Made by a program: the position numbers and the translations under genes
Shown: in pieces, positions 42,594 to 50,954 of the stretch
Layout: each line of letters starts with the position of its first letter
Numbering within the stretch: position 1 is the stretch's first letter
NCBI GenBank assembly: GCA_040414495.1
Contig: JBEDUI010000083.1
Location: forward strand, 1-64,000
Origin: DATAVB01 sp040414495
GTDB lineage: Bacteria; Actinomycetota; Actinomycetes; Mycobacteriales; QHCD01
Direction of reading: 5' to 3'
DNA length: 64,000 nt
The notes under the pieces: model-generated
Seen by the model: the letters and a program-made list of their open reading frames with translations, nothing else
Databases searched by the model: none
Told to the model about the DNA's origin: nothing

Positions 42594-43592
42594 CTATTCG
42601 GGTTCGGCGACCAGCTGACGGGCGGTCTCGCGGCACCGGGCCAGGGCGCGGCGCGCGTAGGCCGGGCTGGCTCCGGCGAGCCCGCAGGCCGGTTGCAACA
42701 CCACCCGTTCGGGCAAGACCTGCGCGGCGAATCCGAGCCGGTGCCACAGGCGCCGGGCCACCCTGGCCGTATTGTCCACTGTGGACAGATCGGCGTCGGT
42801 ACCGGGGACGACACCCAGGAACAGGGTCAGACCGGCCTCGACCGCCAGCCCGAGCGGCTCGTCGTCGGCCGACCCGAGCAGGCTCGCATCCAACGACACC
42901 GCCGCCGCTCCAGCCGCCCGCACCAGATCCACCGGCGCACCGGGCGCACAGCAGTGCACCAACGCCGGCACCGGCAACGCCTTGATCAGATCGCCCAACG
43001 CCGAACCGGCCACCGGCTCCGGCACGGCGGCCAAAGTCCCGTAGCCACTGGCAGTCGGGATCCGGCCGGCCAGCACGGCTGGCAGTGACGGTTCGTCCAG
43101 CTGCACCAACAGCCGAGCCCCGGGCACCCGCCGGGCCACGTCGGCCACGTGCGCCCGCAACCCCTCGGTCAGCGACTCGCGCAGGTCCCGGACCGCGCCC
43201 GGGTCGGCCACCACCTTGTCGCCCCGGGTCAGCTCGACCGCTCCGGCCAGCGTCCACGGTCCGGTGACCTGCAGCTTCAGCGGACCGGAGTACCCGTCGG
43301 CGACCTCTTCGAGCGCATCCAGGTCCCGGGCCAGAAAATCCTTGGCCCGGCGCAGATCCATTCCCGGTCGGGACACCAGCCGCCAGCCCGAGGGCTGCAG
43401 GTCCACGGCGAGGTCGACCAGGAACCCGGCCGACCGGCCGATCATGTCGGCCCCGGCGCCACGGTTCGGCAACTCCGGTAGGTGCGGCAGGTCGGGTAGC
43501 TCGCCGAAGACCAGCCGGCAGGCCTCCAGCGGGTCATTGCCGGGTAGCGATCCGGCCCCGGTCGCGGTGCCGGGCGCCAGCTCCAGCGCCAC
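42594..43592 (-). CDS. MetE-like (cobalamin-independent methionine synthase C-terminal-like) protein
   Basis: A 332-residue TIM-barrel protein of the UROD/MetE superfamily. It is much shorter than full MetE (about 760 residues) and corresponds to its catalytic C-terminal half. Visible marks are GSLPGNDPLEACRLVFGELPDLPHLPELPNRG at the start, TGPWTLAGAVEL, VQLDEPSLPAVLAG, ALVHCCAPGAPVDL (His-Cys typical of the zinc-thiolate region) and VVLQPACGLAG. Such stand-alone proteins sit next to mnmA in many actinomycetes, and their substrate is not proven. The GTG overlaps the mnmA stop by one base (TAGTG). Confidence 0.85.
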   Translation of the reverse strand: MALELAPGTATGAGSLPGNDPLEACRLVFGELPDLPHLPELPNRGAGADMIGRSAGFLVDLAVDLQPSGWRLVSRPGMDLRRAKDFLARDLDALEEVADGYSGPLKLQVTGPWTLAGAVELTRGDKVVADPGAVRDLRESLTEGLRAHVADVARRVPGARLLVQLDEPSLPAVLAGRIPTASGYGTLAAVPEPVAGSALGDLIKALPVPALVHCCAPGAPVDLVRAAGAAAVSLDASLLGSADDEPLGLAVEAGLTLFLGVVPGTDADLSTVDNTARVARRLWHRLGFAAQVLPERVVLQPACGLAGASPAYARRALARCRETARQLVAEPE

Positions 43593-44650
43593 TACGCGGC
43601 CCGCTCGATCGTGGCCGAACCGAGCACGGTGTCGTTGTCGTAGAGCACGATCGCCTGCCCGGCGGCCACGCCCCGCTGCGGCTCGTGCAGGGCAACGGTC
43701 AGCCGCTCACCGGTCAACGTCGCGGTGGCCTTCGAGACCTGGCCGTGCGCCCGAAGCTGGGCCAGGCAGTCGAACGACTCGGCCGGCGGGCGGCCCGATG
43801 TCCACACTGGACGGACGCCGGCCACCTCGGTGACGTCGAGGCGTTCGGCCGGGCCGACGGTCACCGTGTTCGAGACCGGCTCGATCGATAGTACGTAGCG
43901 CGGATGGCCGTCGGCGGCGGGCCGTTGCAAGGCCAGACCGCGGCGCTGGCCCACGGTGTACCCGAACGCGCCGCCGTGCTGACCGACCACGACGCCGTCC
44001 TCGACGATGTCGCCGGGCGCCTCGCCCAGCCGGTCGGCCAGAAAGCCGCGGGTGTCGCCGTCGGCGATAAAGCAGATGTCGTGGCTGTCCGGCTTCTCCG
44101 CGACGCCGAGTCCACGGCGGGCCGCCTCGGCCCGCACCTGCGTCTTGGTCGAATCGCCGAGCGGGAACATGGCGTGCGCCAACTGCCCCGCGGTGCAGAC
44201 CGCCAACACGTACGACTGGTCCTTGCCGGTATCGACGCTGCGCCGCAGGACGCCGTCGGTGAGTTGGGCGTGGTGTCCAGTCACGACCGCGTCGAAACCC
44301 AGCGCCAACGCCCGGTCCAACACGGCCGCGAACTTGATCTTCTCGTTGCAGCGCAGGCACGGATTGGGCGTCCGGCCGGCCGCGTACTCGGACAGGAAGT
44401 CATCGACCACATCGGCCCGGAACCGCTCGGCCAGATCCCATACGTAGAACGGAATCCCGAGCACATCGGCGGCCCGGCGCGCGTCCCGGGAATCCTCGAT
44501 CGTGCAGCAGCCGCGGGCGCCGGTGCGTACCGACGACGGCGCCTGCGACAGCGCCAGATGCACCCCGGTCACCTCATGCCCGGCGTCAACGGCACGGGCC
44601 GCGGCCACGGCGGAATCGACCCCGCCGGACATTGCCGCGAGAACCTTCAT
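43592..44650 (-). CDS. mnmA: tRNA-specific 2-thiouridylase MnmA
   Basis: Thiolates U34 of Lys, Glu and Gln tRNAs using ATP and persulfide sulfur. The 352-residue protein has the PP-loop AAMSGGVDSAVAA (about 5-17), the catalytic cysteine in NPCLRCNEKIKF (C98), GKDQSYVL and the second cysteine in DICFI (C193). GQRRGL and the C-terminal beta-barrel with a final GSATIERAA follow. GAGGAG precedes the ATG. The cysteine desulfurase that would supply sulfur is immediately upstream, 34 bases away. Confidence 0.96.
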   Translation of the reverse strand: MKVLAAMSGGVDSAVAAARAVDAGHEVTGVHLALSQAPSSVRTGARGCCTIEDSRDARRAADVLGIPFYVWDLAERFRADVVDDFLSEYAAGRTPNPCLRCNEKIKFAAVLDRALALGFDAVVTGHHAQLTDGVLRRSVDTGKDQSYVLAVCTAGQLAHAMFPLGDSTKTQVRAEAARRGLGVAEKPDSHDICFIADGDTRGFLADRLGEAPGDIVEDGVVVGQHGGAFGYTVGQRRGLALQRPAADGHPRYVLSIEPVSNTVTVGPAERLDVTEVAGVRPVWTSGRPPAESFDCLAQLRAHGQVSKATATLTGERLTVALHEPQRGVAAGQAIVLYDNDTVLGSATIERAA

Positions 44651-44684
44651 CGTCTCCTCACAGTGCTCATCAGCGACTACCGAA

Positions 44685-45854
44685 TCAACGGCTGCCGGCC
44701 AGCTGTGCCCCGGCCTGTCGGGCCCGCTGCACCGCCGGCCCGATCGCGGCCACCGCGGCGGCGACATCCTCGCGGGTCGACGTATGGCCCAGGGAGAACC
44801 GCAACGAGGCGCGGGCGTCCGGCTCGGCGACGCCCATGGCCAACAGGACATGGCTGGCCCGCGCGACTCCGGCCGAGCAGGCCGAGCCGGTCGAGCACTC
44901 CACCCCGGCCGCATCCAACAGCATCAGCACGGCGTCGCCTTCGCAACCGGGGAAGGTCAGGTGTGCGATGCCGGGCAGCCGGTCGACCGACTCGGCATTG
45001 ACCACGACATCGGGCACCGCGGCCCGGACCCCGGCCACCAACTCGTCCCGCAAGCCGGCCAACCGGGCCGCGGTCTGCTCCCGGTGCGCCACCGCTTCGG
45101 CCACCGCCGCCGCGAATCCGGCCGCGCCGGCCACATCGAGGGTGCCCGAACGGACGTCGCGTTCCTGCCCCCCACCGTGCAGTACGGCCTCCAAAGCGGC
45201 ATCGCGTCGCAGCAGCAGAGCGCCCACGCCGACCGGTCCGCCGAGCTTGTGCCCGGTGATGGTCAACGCATCCACGCCACTGCCGGGGAAATCCAGCGGC
45301 AGCACGCCGGCGGCCTGCACGGCGTCGCTGTGGAACGGAACGCCGCGCTCATGCGCGATGTCGACCAGCTCTTGGATCGGCTGGATCGTGCCGACCTCGT
45401 TGTTGGCCCACATCGCCGACACCAGCGCCACGTCGTCGTCCAACGCCTCCCGCAACGCCTCCGCGCTCAGCACGCCGTTGCGATCGACCGGCAGCCAGTC
45501 CACCACCGCGTCCTGCCGATCGGCCAGCCACTGCGCGGTGTCCAACACCGCGTGGTGCTCGATCGAGCTGATCAGCAGCCGGCGGCGCTTCGGATCGGCC
45601 GCCCGGCGGGCCCAGTACAGCCCCTTGACCGCGAGGTTGTCGCCCTCGGTGCCGCCGGAGGTGAACACCACCTCGGCCGGCGCCGCGCCGTACGACTCGG
45701 CGATCAGCTCGCGCGACTCCTCCACCACCCGCCGGGCCTGGCGACCGGAGGCATGCAGGGAGGAAGGGTTGCCGATCGCACCGAGCTGCTCGGTCATCGC
45801 CGCGATCGCGGCTGGCAGCATCGGTGTGGTGGCGGCATGGTCGAGGTACGTCAT
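44685..45854 (-). CDS. Cysteine desulfurase (IscS/NifS type)
   Basis: A PLP enzyme removing sulfur from cysteine and passing persulfide to acceptors. The 389-residue protein begins MTYLDHAATTP and has SGGTEGDNLAVKG, ISSIEHHAVL and WANNEVGTIQPI. The PLP lysine is in TITGHKLGGPVGVG (K203) and the catalytic cysteine in STGSACSAG (C326) on a short loop. Its position directly before mnmA indicates that tRNA 2-thiolation is its main job here. It could also serve iron-sulfur assembly, although no isc genes are present in the window. Confidence 0.94.
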   Translation of the reverse strand: MTYLDHAATTPMLPAAIAAMTEQLGAIGNPSSLHASGRQARRVVEESRELIAESYGAAPAEVVFTSGGTEGDNLAVKGLYWARRAADPKRRRLLISSIEHHAVLDTAQWLADRQDAVVDWLPVDRNGVLSAEALREALDDDVALVSAMWANNEVGTIQPIQELVDIAHERGVPFHSDAVQAAGVLPLDFPGSGVDALTITGHKLGGPVGVGALLLRRDAALEAVLHGGGQERDVRSGTLDVAGAAGFAAAVAEAVAHREQTAARLAGLRDELVAGVRAAVPDVVVNAESVDRLPGIAHLTFPGCEGDAVLMLLDAAGVECSTGSACSAGVARASHVLLAMGVAEPDARASLRFSLGHTSTREDVAAAVAAIGPAVQRARQAGAQLAGSR

Positions 45855-45911
45855 CGATGCCAGCGTACAAGCGGTCTGTGACAGCCGATTCGCTCCGTCG
45901 CTAACACCGCG

Positions 45912-47288
45912 TCAGCGGTTTACCCGGCCCGCCAGCACCGCCCCGGTCAACGCCACTCCCGCCATCGCCACATCGACGATGCCGAGCGCCCCGTGCAGCG
46001 AGAGCATCCCGCGCGTAGCCGCGGCGATCAGCACCCCGCCGATCCCGATCGTGACCGCACCGCTGAGCGCGTCCGCGATCTGCAGGGCCGAGCTGTTCTT
46101 CCCACGTTCGGCCACCGGCGAGAGCTCCAACAACAGCAGCGACAGGACCGGCATCGCCAACCCCATCCCGGTGCCACCGAAGACCCAGGCGAAGTACGCG
46201 ATCCAGCCGGGCGTACCGGAAACGGTCAACGTACTCATCAACAACGCGGCCACCGTGATCAACGTGAACCCGACCCGGATCAACCGGTTGCGGTGCTCCT
46301 GCGCCCGGTGTCCCTGCCACCACGAGCCGGCCGACCAACCCAGCGCGCCCACCATCAACGGCAGGCCGGCCAGGGTCGGGCCGTAATGGTGCAGCCGGGT
46401 CAGGGTCAACGGCACGTACGAGTCAACCGCGAAATAGCCACCGGCCAGCAGCCCCCGCAGCAGCACCACCGCCGGCAGACCGCGGCGTGCCCGCCCGGTC
46501 CCGGCCGGCAGCAACCGGCCCAACGCCGGCACCAGCAACACCAGACCAACCGCCAACGGCAGCAGCGAAAGCGGGCGCAGGTGCTGGCCGGCGTACTGCA
46601 TGGCCGCCACCCCAGCGGCCGCCAGCAGCGCGAAGCGCCACCGGACCAGCCGCTGACCCGAGCGTTCGTGCGCCGGCAGAGACCGGACCGAAGGCAAGAC
46701 GAGGAACAGACCCAGCAGCACGAACGGCGCGATGACCAGGAACACCAACCGCCAGCTGACGTGCTGGGTCAGCGCGCCCGAAGCGGCCGGACCGATCAGC
46801 GAGGGCAGCACCCAGGCCGCCGACAACGCGGCGAAGATGCGCGGCCGCAATCTCTCCTCGTACACCTCGGCGATCACGACGTAGACCGCCACCAGAACCA
46901 GCCCGCCGCCAAAGCCCTGCACCGACCGGCCGAGGATGAAAATCCCGATGTCCGGCGCCGACCCGGCGACCAGCAGGCCGGCGGTGAAGATCCCGAGCCC
47001 AGCCAGAAGCGACCGACGCGGGCCGTCCCGGTCGGCCATCTCGCCCCCGGCCACCAGGCCGACCATGTTGGCGACCAGGAAGCCGGTGAACGCCCAGCCG
47101 TAATAGGCCAGGCCGTGCAGCGAAGACACCGCGGTCGGCATCGCGGTCGCCACCGCCATGGCCTCGAACGCGACCAGGGTGATGACGAGCAGAATGCCGA
47201 TTGTGCTGACCCGGTAGGTCGCGTCGAGCACGCTGCCGGCGGGTCGGCCGGTCTCAGGACGCGTGCTCGGGTCGTCGATGGTGGTCAC
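45912..47288 (-). CDS. Major facilitator superfamily transporter
   Basis: About 458 residues with 12-14 hydrophobic helices. The motif-A-like loop GGEMADRDGPRRSLLAGLG between helices 2 and 3, GRSVQGFGGGLVLVAVYVVIAEVYEERLRPR and the second-half loop SPVAERGKNSSALQIADALSGAVTIG place it among drug:H+ antiporter-like MFS proteins (EmrB/QacA or DHA type). The substrate is unknown. GTG 47288 is preferred because TAACGT ends seven bases before it and no Shine-Dalgarno sequence is seen. ATG 47324 is an in-frame alternative. It lies between etfBA and the desulfurase, where relatives carry other genes. Confidence 0.82.
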   Translation of the reverse strand: MTTIDDPSTRPETGRPAGSVLDATYRVSTIGILLVITLVAFEAMAVATAMPTAVSSLHGLAYYGWAFTGFLVANMVGLVAGGEMADRDGPRRSLLAGLGIFTAGLLVAGSAPDIGIFILGRSVQGFGGGLVLVAVYVVIAEVYEERLRPRIFAALSAAWVLPSLIGPAASGALTQHVSWRLVFLVIAPFVLLGLFLVLPSVRSLPAHERSGQRLVRWRFALLAAAGVAAMQYAGQHLRPLSLLPLAVGLVLLVPALGRLLPAGTGRARRGLPAVVLLRGLLAGGYFAVDSYVPLTLTRLHHYGPTLAGLPLMVGALGWSAGSWWQGHRAQEHRNRLIRVGFTLITVAALLMSTLTVSGTPGWIAYFAWVFGGTGMGLAMPVLSLLLLELSPVAERGKNSSALQIADALSGAVTIGIGGVLIAAATRGMLSLHGALGIVDVAMAGVALTGAVLAGRVNR

Positions 47289-47295
47289 GGACCTG

Positions 47296-47301
47296 ACGTT
47301 A
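47296..47301 (-). promoter_or_regulatory. -10 box of a probable leaderless promoter for the MFS gene
   Basis: TAACGT on the minus strand fits TANNNT and is followed after seven bases by the GTG of the transporter gene. No ribosome-binding site is present. Confidence 0.35.
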
Positions 47302-47324
47302 CGCAGCGCCACGGCCGGTGACAT

Positions 47325-47338
47325 TGGCAATTTTGCCA
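47325..47338. promoter_or_regulatory. Palindrome upstream of the MFS gene
   Basis: TGGCAA and TTGCCA flank two T residues. The site is centred about 30 bases before the -10 box and could be an operator for the transporter gene. It is also close enough to the etf terminator to form part of it. Confidence 0.3.
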
Positions 47339-47342
47339 GCCG

Positions 47343-47366
47343 GGCCTAGGTCCTTGGTCCTAGGCC
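47343..47366 (-). terminator. Terminator after etfA
   Basis: GGCCTAGG and CCTAGGCC pair over 8 bp around TCCTTGGT, and partial pairing extends the stem on both sides. The hairpin begins 14 bases after the etfA stop on the minus strand and precedes an A/T-rich stretch. Confidence 0.55.
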
Positions 47367-47380
47367 GGACGCTTACGGCC

Positions 47381-48340
47381 TTAGCTCTTGCGTTTGGTGA
47401 TCTCGTCGGTCAGCTGCGGTACGACCGTGAACAGGTCCCCGACCACGCCGTAGTCAGCCAGCTCGAAGATCGGCGCCTCGGGGTCCTTGTTCACCACGAC
47501 GATGGTCTTCGAGGTCTGCATGCCGGCGCGGTGCTGGATCGCACCGGAGATGCCGACCGCGACGTACAGCTGCGGGGAGACCGTGACCCCGGTCTGGCCG
47601 ACCTGGTGCTGATGCGGATACCAGCCGGCGTCGGTCGCTGCCCGGGACGCCCCGACCGCGGCATCGAGCGAATCGGCCAGCGCCTCGATCAGGCTGAAGT
47701 TGTCGGCCGACCCGACGCCGCGTCCACCGGAGACCACGATCTGCGCCTCGGTCAGTTCGGGCCGGTCGCCCTTGGCCTCGACCTGCCGGTCCACCACCCG
47801 GGCGCTCTTGGCCGCCGCGGACAGGGTGACCTCGACGTTCTCCTGCACCCCGGCGCCGGCCTGCTCCAGTGGGGCGAAGGCGTTCGGGCGGATCGCGAAG
47901 ATCGGCGTGCCGGCGCGTACCCGGGAGTGCACGGTGATGCCGCCGCCGAAGATGGACTGGGTACCCACGCCATCGGCGGTCAGGTCGACCACGTCGGTGA
48001 GGAAACCCGAGCCGGTACGGACCGCCAGTCGGCCGGCGATCTCCTTGCCCTCACCGGTGGCGGCGAGGAGCACCGCGGCCGGCGCCTTGTCGGCGACCAA
48101 GCCGGCGAGCACCTCGGCCTTGGGCGCGACCAGGTAGTCCTCAAGGTCGGGCGACTCGGCCAGATAGATCTTCTGCGCGCCGTGCGCGGTCAACGACTCG
48201 ACCAGGCCAGCGCCGGAACCAGGGCCTCCGGTCACGACGGCGGCGGGCTCACCCAACAACGCGGCCGCGGCCAGCAGCTCGAAGGTCACCTTCTTGGGCG
48301 TGCCATCGGCGTGCTCGACGAGGACCAGAACCTCAGACAT
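47381..48340 (-). CDS. etfA: Electron transfer flavoprotein alpha subunit
   Basis: Binds FAD and with EtfB carries electrons from acyl-CoA dehydrogenases and similar flavoenzymes to the membrane quinone pool. The 319-residue protein has the N-terminal VLVLVEHADGTPKKVTFELL and the C-terminal FAD site VVSGGRGVGSADNFSLIEALADSLDAAVGASRAATDAGW, then GQTGVTVSPQLYVAVGISGAIQH and VVVNKDPEAPIFELADYGVVGDL. TGAGGAGA precedes the ATG. It is 10 bases downstream of etfB. Confidence 0.97.
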   Translation of the reverse strand: MSEVLVLVEHADGTPKKVTFELLAAAALLGEPAAVVTGGPGSGAGLVESLTAHGAQKIYLAESPDLEDYLVAPKAEVLAGLVADKAPAAVLLAATGEGKEIAGRLAVRTGSGFLTDVVDLTADGVGTQSIFGGGITVHSRVRAGTPIFAIRPNAFAPLEQAGAGVQENVEVTLSAAAKSARVVDRQVEAKGDRPELTEAQIVVSGGRGVGSADNFSLIEALADSLDAAVGASRAATDAGWYPHQHQVGQTGVTVSPQLYVAVGISGAIQHRAGMQTSKTIVVVNKDPEAPIFELADYGVVGDLFTVVPQLTDEITKRKS

Positions 48341-48350
48341 CGCAGTCTCC

Positions 48351-49130
48351 TCAGATGATCTTCTGGGTGGCCAGGAACTCGGCGAGCTTGACGCCGCCGG
48401 AGCCGTCGTCGGTGATGATCTCGCCCTGTTGTTTGGGCGGCCGGGGCGCGAAGTCGACCACCTCGGTGGTGGCGCCGGCCAATCCGACGGTGGACGGTTC
48501 GAGGCCGAGGTCGGCCAGCGACAGCGTCTGCACCGGCTTCTTCTTGGCCGCCATGATGCCCTTGAACGAGGGGTACCGCGGCTCGTTGATCTTCTCGATC
48601 ACGCTGATCACGACGGGCAGATCGGCCTCGACGGTCTGGAAACCGGCGTCCACCTGACGTTCGATCCGGGCGGTGGTGCCCTCGATCGTGACCGAGCGGG
48701 CGCCGGTCAGCGCCGGGATCTCCAACCGCTCGCCCAGCATCGCGCCGAGCGCCCCGACCCGGGCGTCGGAGGCCTCGGTGCCGACGATCACGACGTCGAA
48801 CTCCAGCGTCCGCAGCGCCGCCGCCAGCGCCGCCGAGGTGCCGACGGCGCACGATCCATGCAGCGCTTCGTCGCTCACGTGGACGGCCGCGTCGGCACCC
48901 ATCGCCAGCGCCTTACGGATGGTCTCGGTGGCCCGCTCGGGACCCATCGACAGCACGGTCACCTCGCCGCCGTGCGCCTCTTTGAGCTTGAGCGCCTCCT
49001 CGACGCCGTGCTCGTCCATTTCGTTGAAGACGGCATCGGCGGCGTCGCGGTCGACGGTGCGGTCGTCCTCGCGCAGCTTGCGGTCGGACCACGTATCGGG
49101 CACCTGTTTGACGAGTACGACGATCTTCAT
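48351..49130 (-). CDS. etfB: Electron transfer flavoprotein beta subunit
   Basis: The AMP-binding partner of EtfA, 259 residues. It opens MKIVVLVKQVPDTWSDRKL. The beta-family motifs NEMDEHGVEEALKL, VTVLSMGPERATETIRKALAMGADAAVHV and GTEASDARVGALGAMLGERL are present. The recognition-loop neighbourhood is VISVIEKINEPRYPSFKGIMAAKKKPVQTLSLADLGL. GGGAGGG precedes the ATG. In M. tuberculosis the same pair is fixA-fixB (Rv3029c-Rv3028c), divergent from the methyltransferase Rv3030. An Rv3030-like gene also occurs here about 2 kb away. Confidence 0.97.
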   Translation of the reverse strand: MKIVVLVKQVPDTWSDRKLREDDRTVDRDAADAVFNEMDEHGVEEALKLKEAHGGEVTVLSMGPERATETIRKALAMGADAAVHVSDEALHGSCAVGTSAALAAALRTLEFDVVIVGTEASDARVGALGAMLGERLEIPALTGARSVTIEGTTARIERQVDAGFQTVEADLPVVISVIEKINEPRYPSFKGIMAAKKKPVQTLSLADLGLEPSTVGLAGATTEVVDFAPRPPKQQGEIITDDGSGGVKLAEFLATQKII

Positions 49131-49328
49131 CGGCGGCTGACCCTCCCTGCAGCTGGCTCGGTCCTCGTTGGCGCGAGCCTACGCGTACAACATTGCAGGA
49201 GGTTACCCGCCAGTAGCATTGGTACGCGGCCGAAAAACATGGTGACGCCAGTCACGTTGTGAGGCGAGTCCCGGTCCCACGGTTGTGATGCCCAGCGAAC
49301 GCACATCGTGAACGAGTGTCCACAGTGT

Positions 49329-49721
49329 TCAGATGAGTGTCCGTTGTGGATTGACCGCGGGAATCGTGTTACGTACAACTTCCGTATCGTCCAGCACGAT
49401 GATGTAGGCGTGTACGAAGAAATTTTCGACGCGGGCCCAATGTAAATGCCCGGCCAGGGCGCTATCGCCTTGTTTTCCTAGCACTACATGCAAATGCGCC
49501 CGGCCCGCGGTGATTTCCCCGGTACCAGACAATTCAAAGGGCTGCTCGTATTCGGTGATGATGTCCTTGCCCGCATCGGAAGCGTCCATATTGGAAATGG
49601 CACACGCGTCAACGGCGCCAATCAATGAAACAACAGCGGCATCGGCGATGCCGCGTTCCCGGAGTTGGGTTTCCAACTCGGCCAGGACCTCCTGGCCCGG
49701 GGTAACGGTCAGCAGAAGCAC
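49329..49721 (-). CDS. PCC-domain (DUF296) protein
   Basis: A 130-residue protein. Segments typical of the PPC/DUF296 fold are an N-terminal strand LLLTVTPGQEVLAELETQLRERGI, then AAVVSLIGAVDACAISNMD, PFELSGTGEITAGRAHLHVVLG, GDSALAGHLHWARVENFFVHAYIIVL. The AHLH and GHL pieces match the metal-site-like core. Such proteins form trimers and are found fused to AT-hooks in plants, and bacterial functions are unclear. It starts with GTG 33 bases after the XRE regulator gene on the same strand, so the two are probably co-transcribed. Confidence 0.8.
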   Translation of the reverse strand: MLLLTVTPGQEVLAELETQLRERGIADAAVVSLIGAVDACAISNMDASDAGKDIITEYEQPFELSGTGEITAGRAHLHVVLGKQGDSALAGHLHWARVENFFVHAYIIVLDDTEVVRNTIPAVNPQRTLI

Positions 49722-49754
49722 TGCGGTGAGACCTATCAGGCATCGTGCACGAAT

Positions 49755-50678
49755 TCAGGCCGGTTGCGCGAGCGCGGCCCCGAGCGCCCGCAACGTTTCC
49801 CGCGATTGTTCGACCGAGAGTCGGCGCAGCAACAAATCGCGGGACTTCTTCGCGTTCTCCCCCAGTAGGCTCAACGCGCACCAGCGCGCCGCGCCGTCCC
49901 GGGGATTGTCCAGTTCGGACAGTAACGCCGCTACGTGCCGTTCGGGAAGCCGGACCTCGCCGCGTTCGACCGCCGTGGCCAACATGCCGGCCTGACCCCA
50001 GGGCAATTGCAGCACGCGGGCCGCGACCGCGGTCATATACAGCACGCGTACCCGCGGATCATTGCGCAGGGATTCGATGACATCGTCGATCGCATCCGGT
50101 TCGGGCAGCTTCGCCAACACACCGGCGGCATTGACCTGCAGCACCGGCACCGAGGCCTGGCGCATCCACTGACGCAGCAACCGGCGACTGGCCTGATGCT
50201 TGGCCACATAAGCGCCGATCACCAAATCGGTGGCATGCGTTGTCTGCGAAGCGGCCAGCGCGCGGGAATCGCCCACGGCAATGGCACCGAAGATCTGGCG
50301 ACCCAGCCGGGTCGGCGCATCGGCCGGAGGCAGTATCGATCCCGGCGGCACGGGTCCGGAATCGGCCGAACCACGCGTCACCGCACCCGTCGGCGCTGAC
50401 ATCACCGCGGCCGACGCCCCCGTCGTCACCCCGGTCAACGCTGCCGCACCCAGGCGCAAAAACTCTGCGCGCCGCACAGCGGCTTCCTCCTCCTCATCGA
50501 AGATCCGTCCGACGATGCGCCAGAACTGCGCGCTGCCCGGCCGCTGGCCGTTCTCGATCATGCTGAGGTAATTGCGCGTAACCCCCGTACGGCGACTCAG
50601 CTCAGCCTGCGACCAGTTGCGGGCGTTACGCAGCGCACGCAACTCGGCACCTGTCAGGACTCTTCGCATGGTAATCAT
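49755..50678 (-). CDS. XRE-family helix-turn-helix regulator with a repeat-like C-terminal region
   Basis: About 307 residues. An N-terminal Cro/C1-type HTH (TGAELRALRNARNWSQAELSRRTGVTRNYLSMIENGQRPGS, about 8-48) is followed by a low-complexity Ala/Gly/Pro linker (about 75-125). A long helical region comes next (LVIGAYVAKHQASRRLLRQWMRQ, EVRLPERHVAALLSELDNPRDGAARWCALSLLGENAKKSRDLLLRRL) that resembles the sensing half of actinobacterial transcriptional regulators. The start is uncertain among GTG 50681, ATG 50678 and ATG 50669. ATG 50678 sits six bases after TAACAC. Direct repeats just upstream suggest self-control. Confidence 0.82.
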   Translation of the reverse strand: MITMRRVLTGAELRALRNARNWSQAELSRRTGVTRNYLSMIENGQRPGSAQFWRIVGRIFDEEEEAAVRRAEFLRLGAAALTGVTTGASAAVMSAPTGAVTRGSADSGPVPPGSILPPADAPTRLGRQIFGAIAVGDSRALAASQTTHATDLVIGAYVAKHQASRRLLRQWMRQASVPVLQVNAAGVLAKLPEPDAIDDVIESLRNDPRVRVLYMTAVAARVLQLPWGQAGMLATAVERGEVRLPERHVAALLSELDNPRDGAARWCALSLLGENAKKSRDLLLRRLSVEQSRETLRALGAALAQPA

Positions 50679-50685
50679 CACGTCG

Positions 50686-50710
50686 TGTTACCCCTACTTT
50701 TTGTTACCCC
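50686..50710 (-). promoter_or_regulatory. Direct repeat GGGGTAACA x2 in the XRE promoter
   Basis: On the minus strand GGGGTAACA occurs twice with a 16-base period, the second copy reaching almost to the start codon and containing the TAACA of a possible -10. The placement suits an autoregulatory operator. Confidence 0.45.
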
Positions 50711-50747
50711 CTGTCCGGATCGCTGCTCCATAAGCAGGCTCTAGGAC

Positions 50748-50954
50748 ATGAATCGGTACGTGGATTTGCTGGCGCGTAAGGCGCCCCGGCCCGTCCGACG
50801 TCCGTTGCCGATCTCTGCGATGACGTGCCGCCGCTGCGACCAACCGGCCGCCGTACGGGTGGACCACGCGCAGCTCGGGGTGCGCGTGTACTGCCTGCAG
50901 CACTTTCACCGCCTCGGCGACGTGCCGCCCGGATCCTCGATCCGGTGGGCCTGA
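50748..50954 (+). CDS. Small putative zinc-ribbon protein
   Basis: A 68-residue hypothetical protein, MNRYVDLLARK at the start. A CRRC pair (C27, C30) and a later YCLQHFH (C49, H52) could bind one zinc ion. Small proteins with this CxxC-x18-CxxH layout occur in actinomycetes without known function. There is no strong ribosome-binding site. TAGGAC lies directly before the ATG. It is divergent from the XRE gene and runs toward the methyltransferase. It may be real but could be a chance frame. Confidence 0.4.
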   Translation: MNRYVDLLARKAPRPVRRPLPISAMTCRRCDQPAAVRVDHAQLGVRVYCLQHFHRLGDVPPGSSIRWA

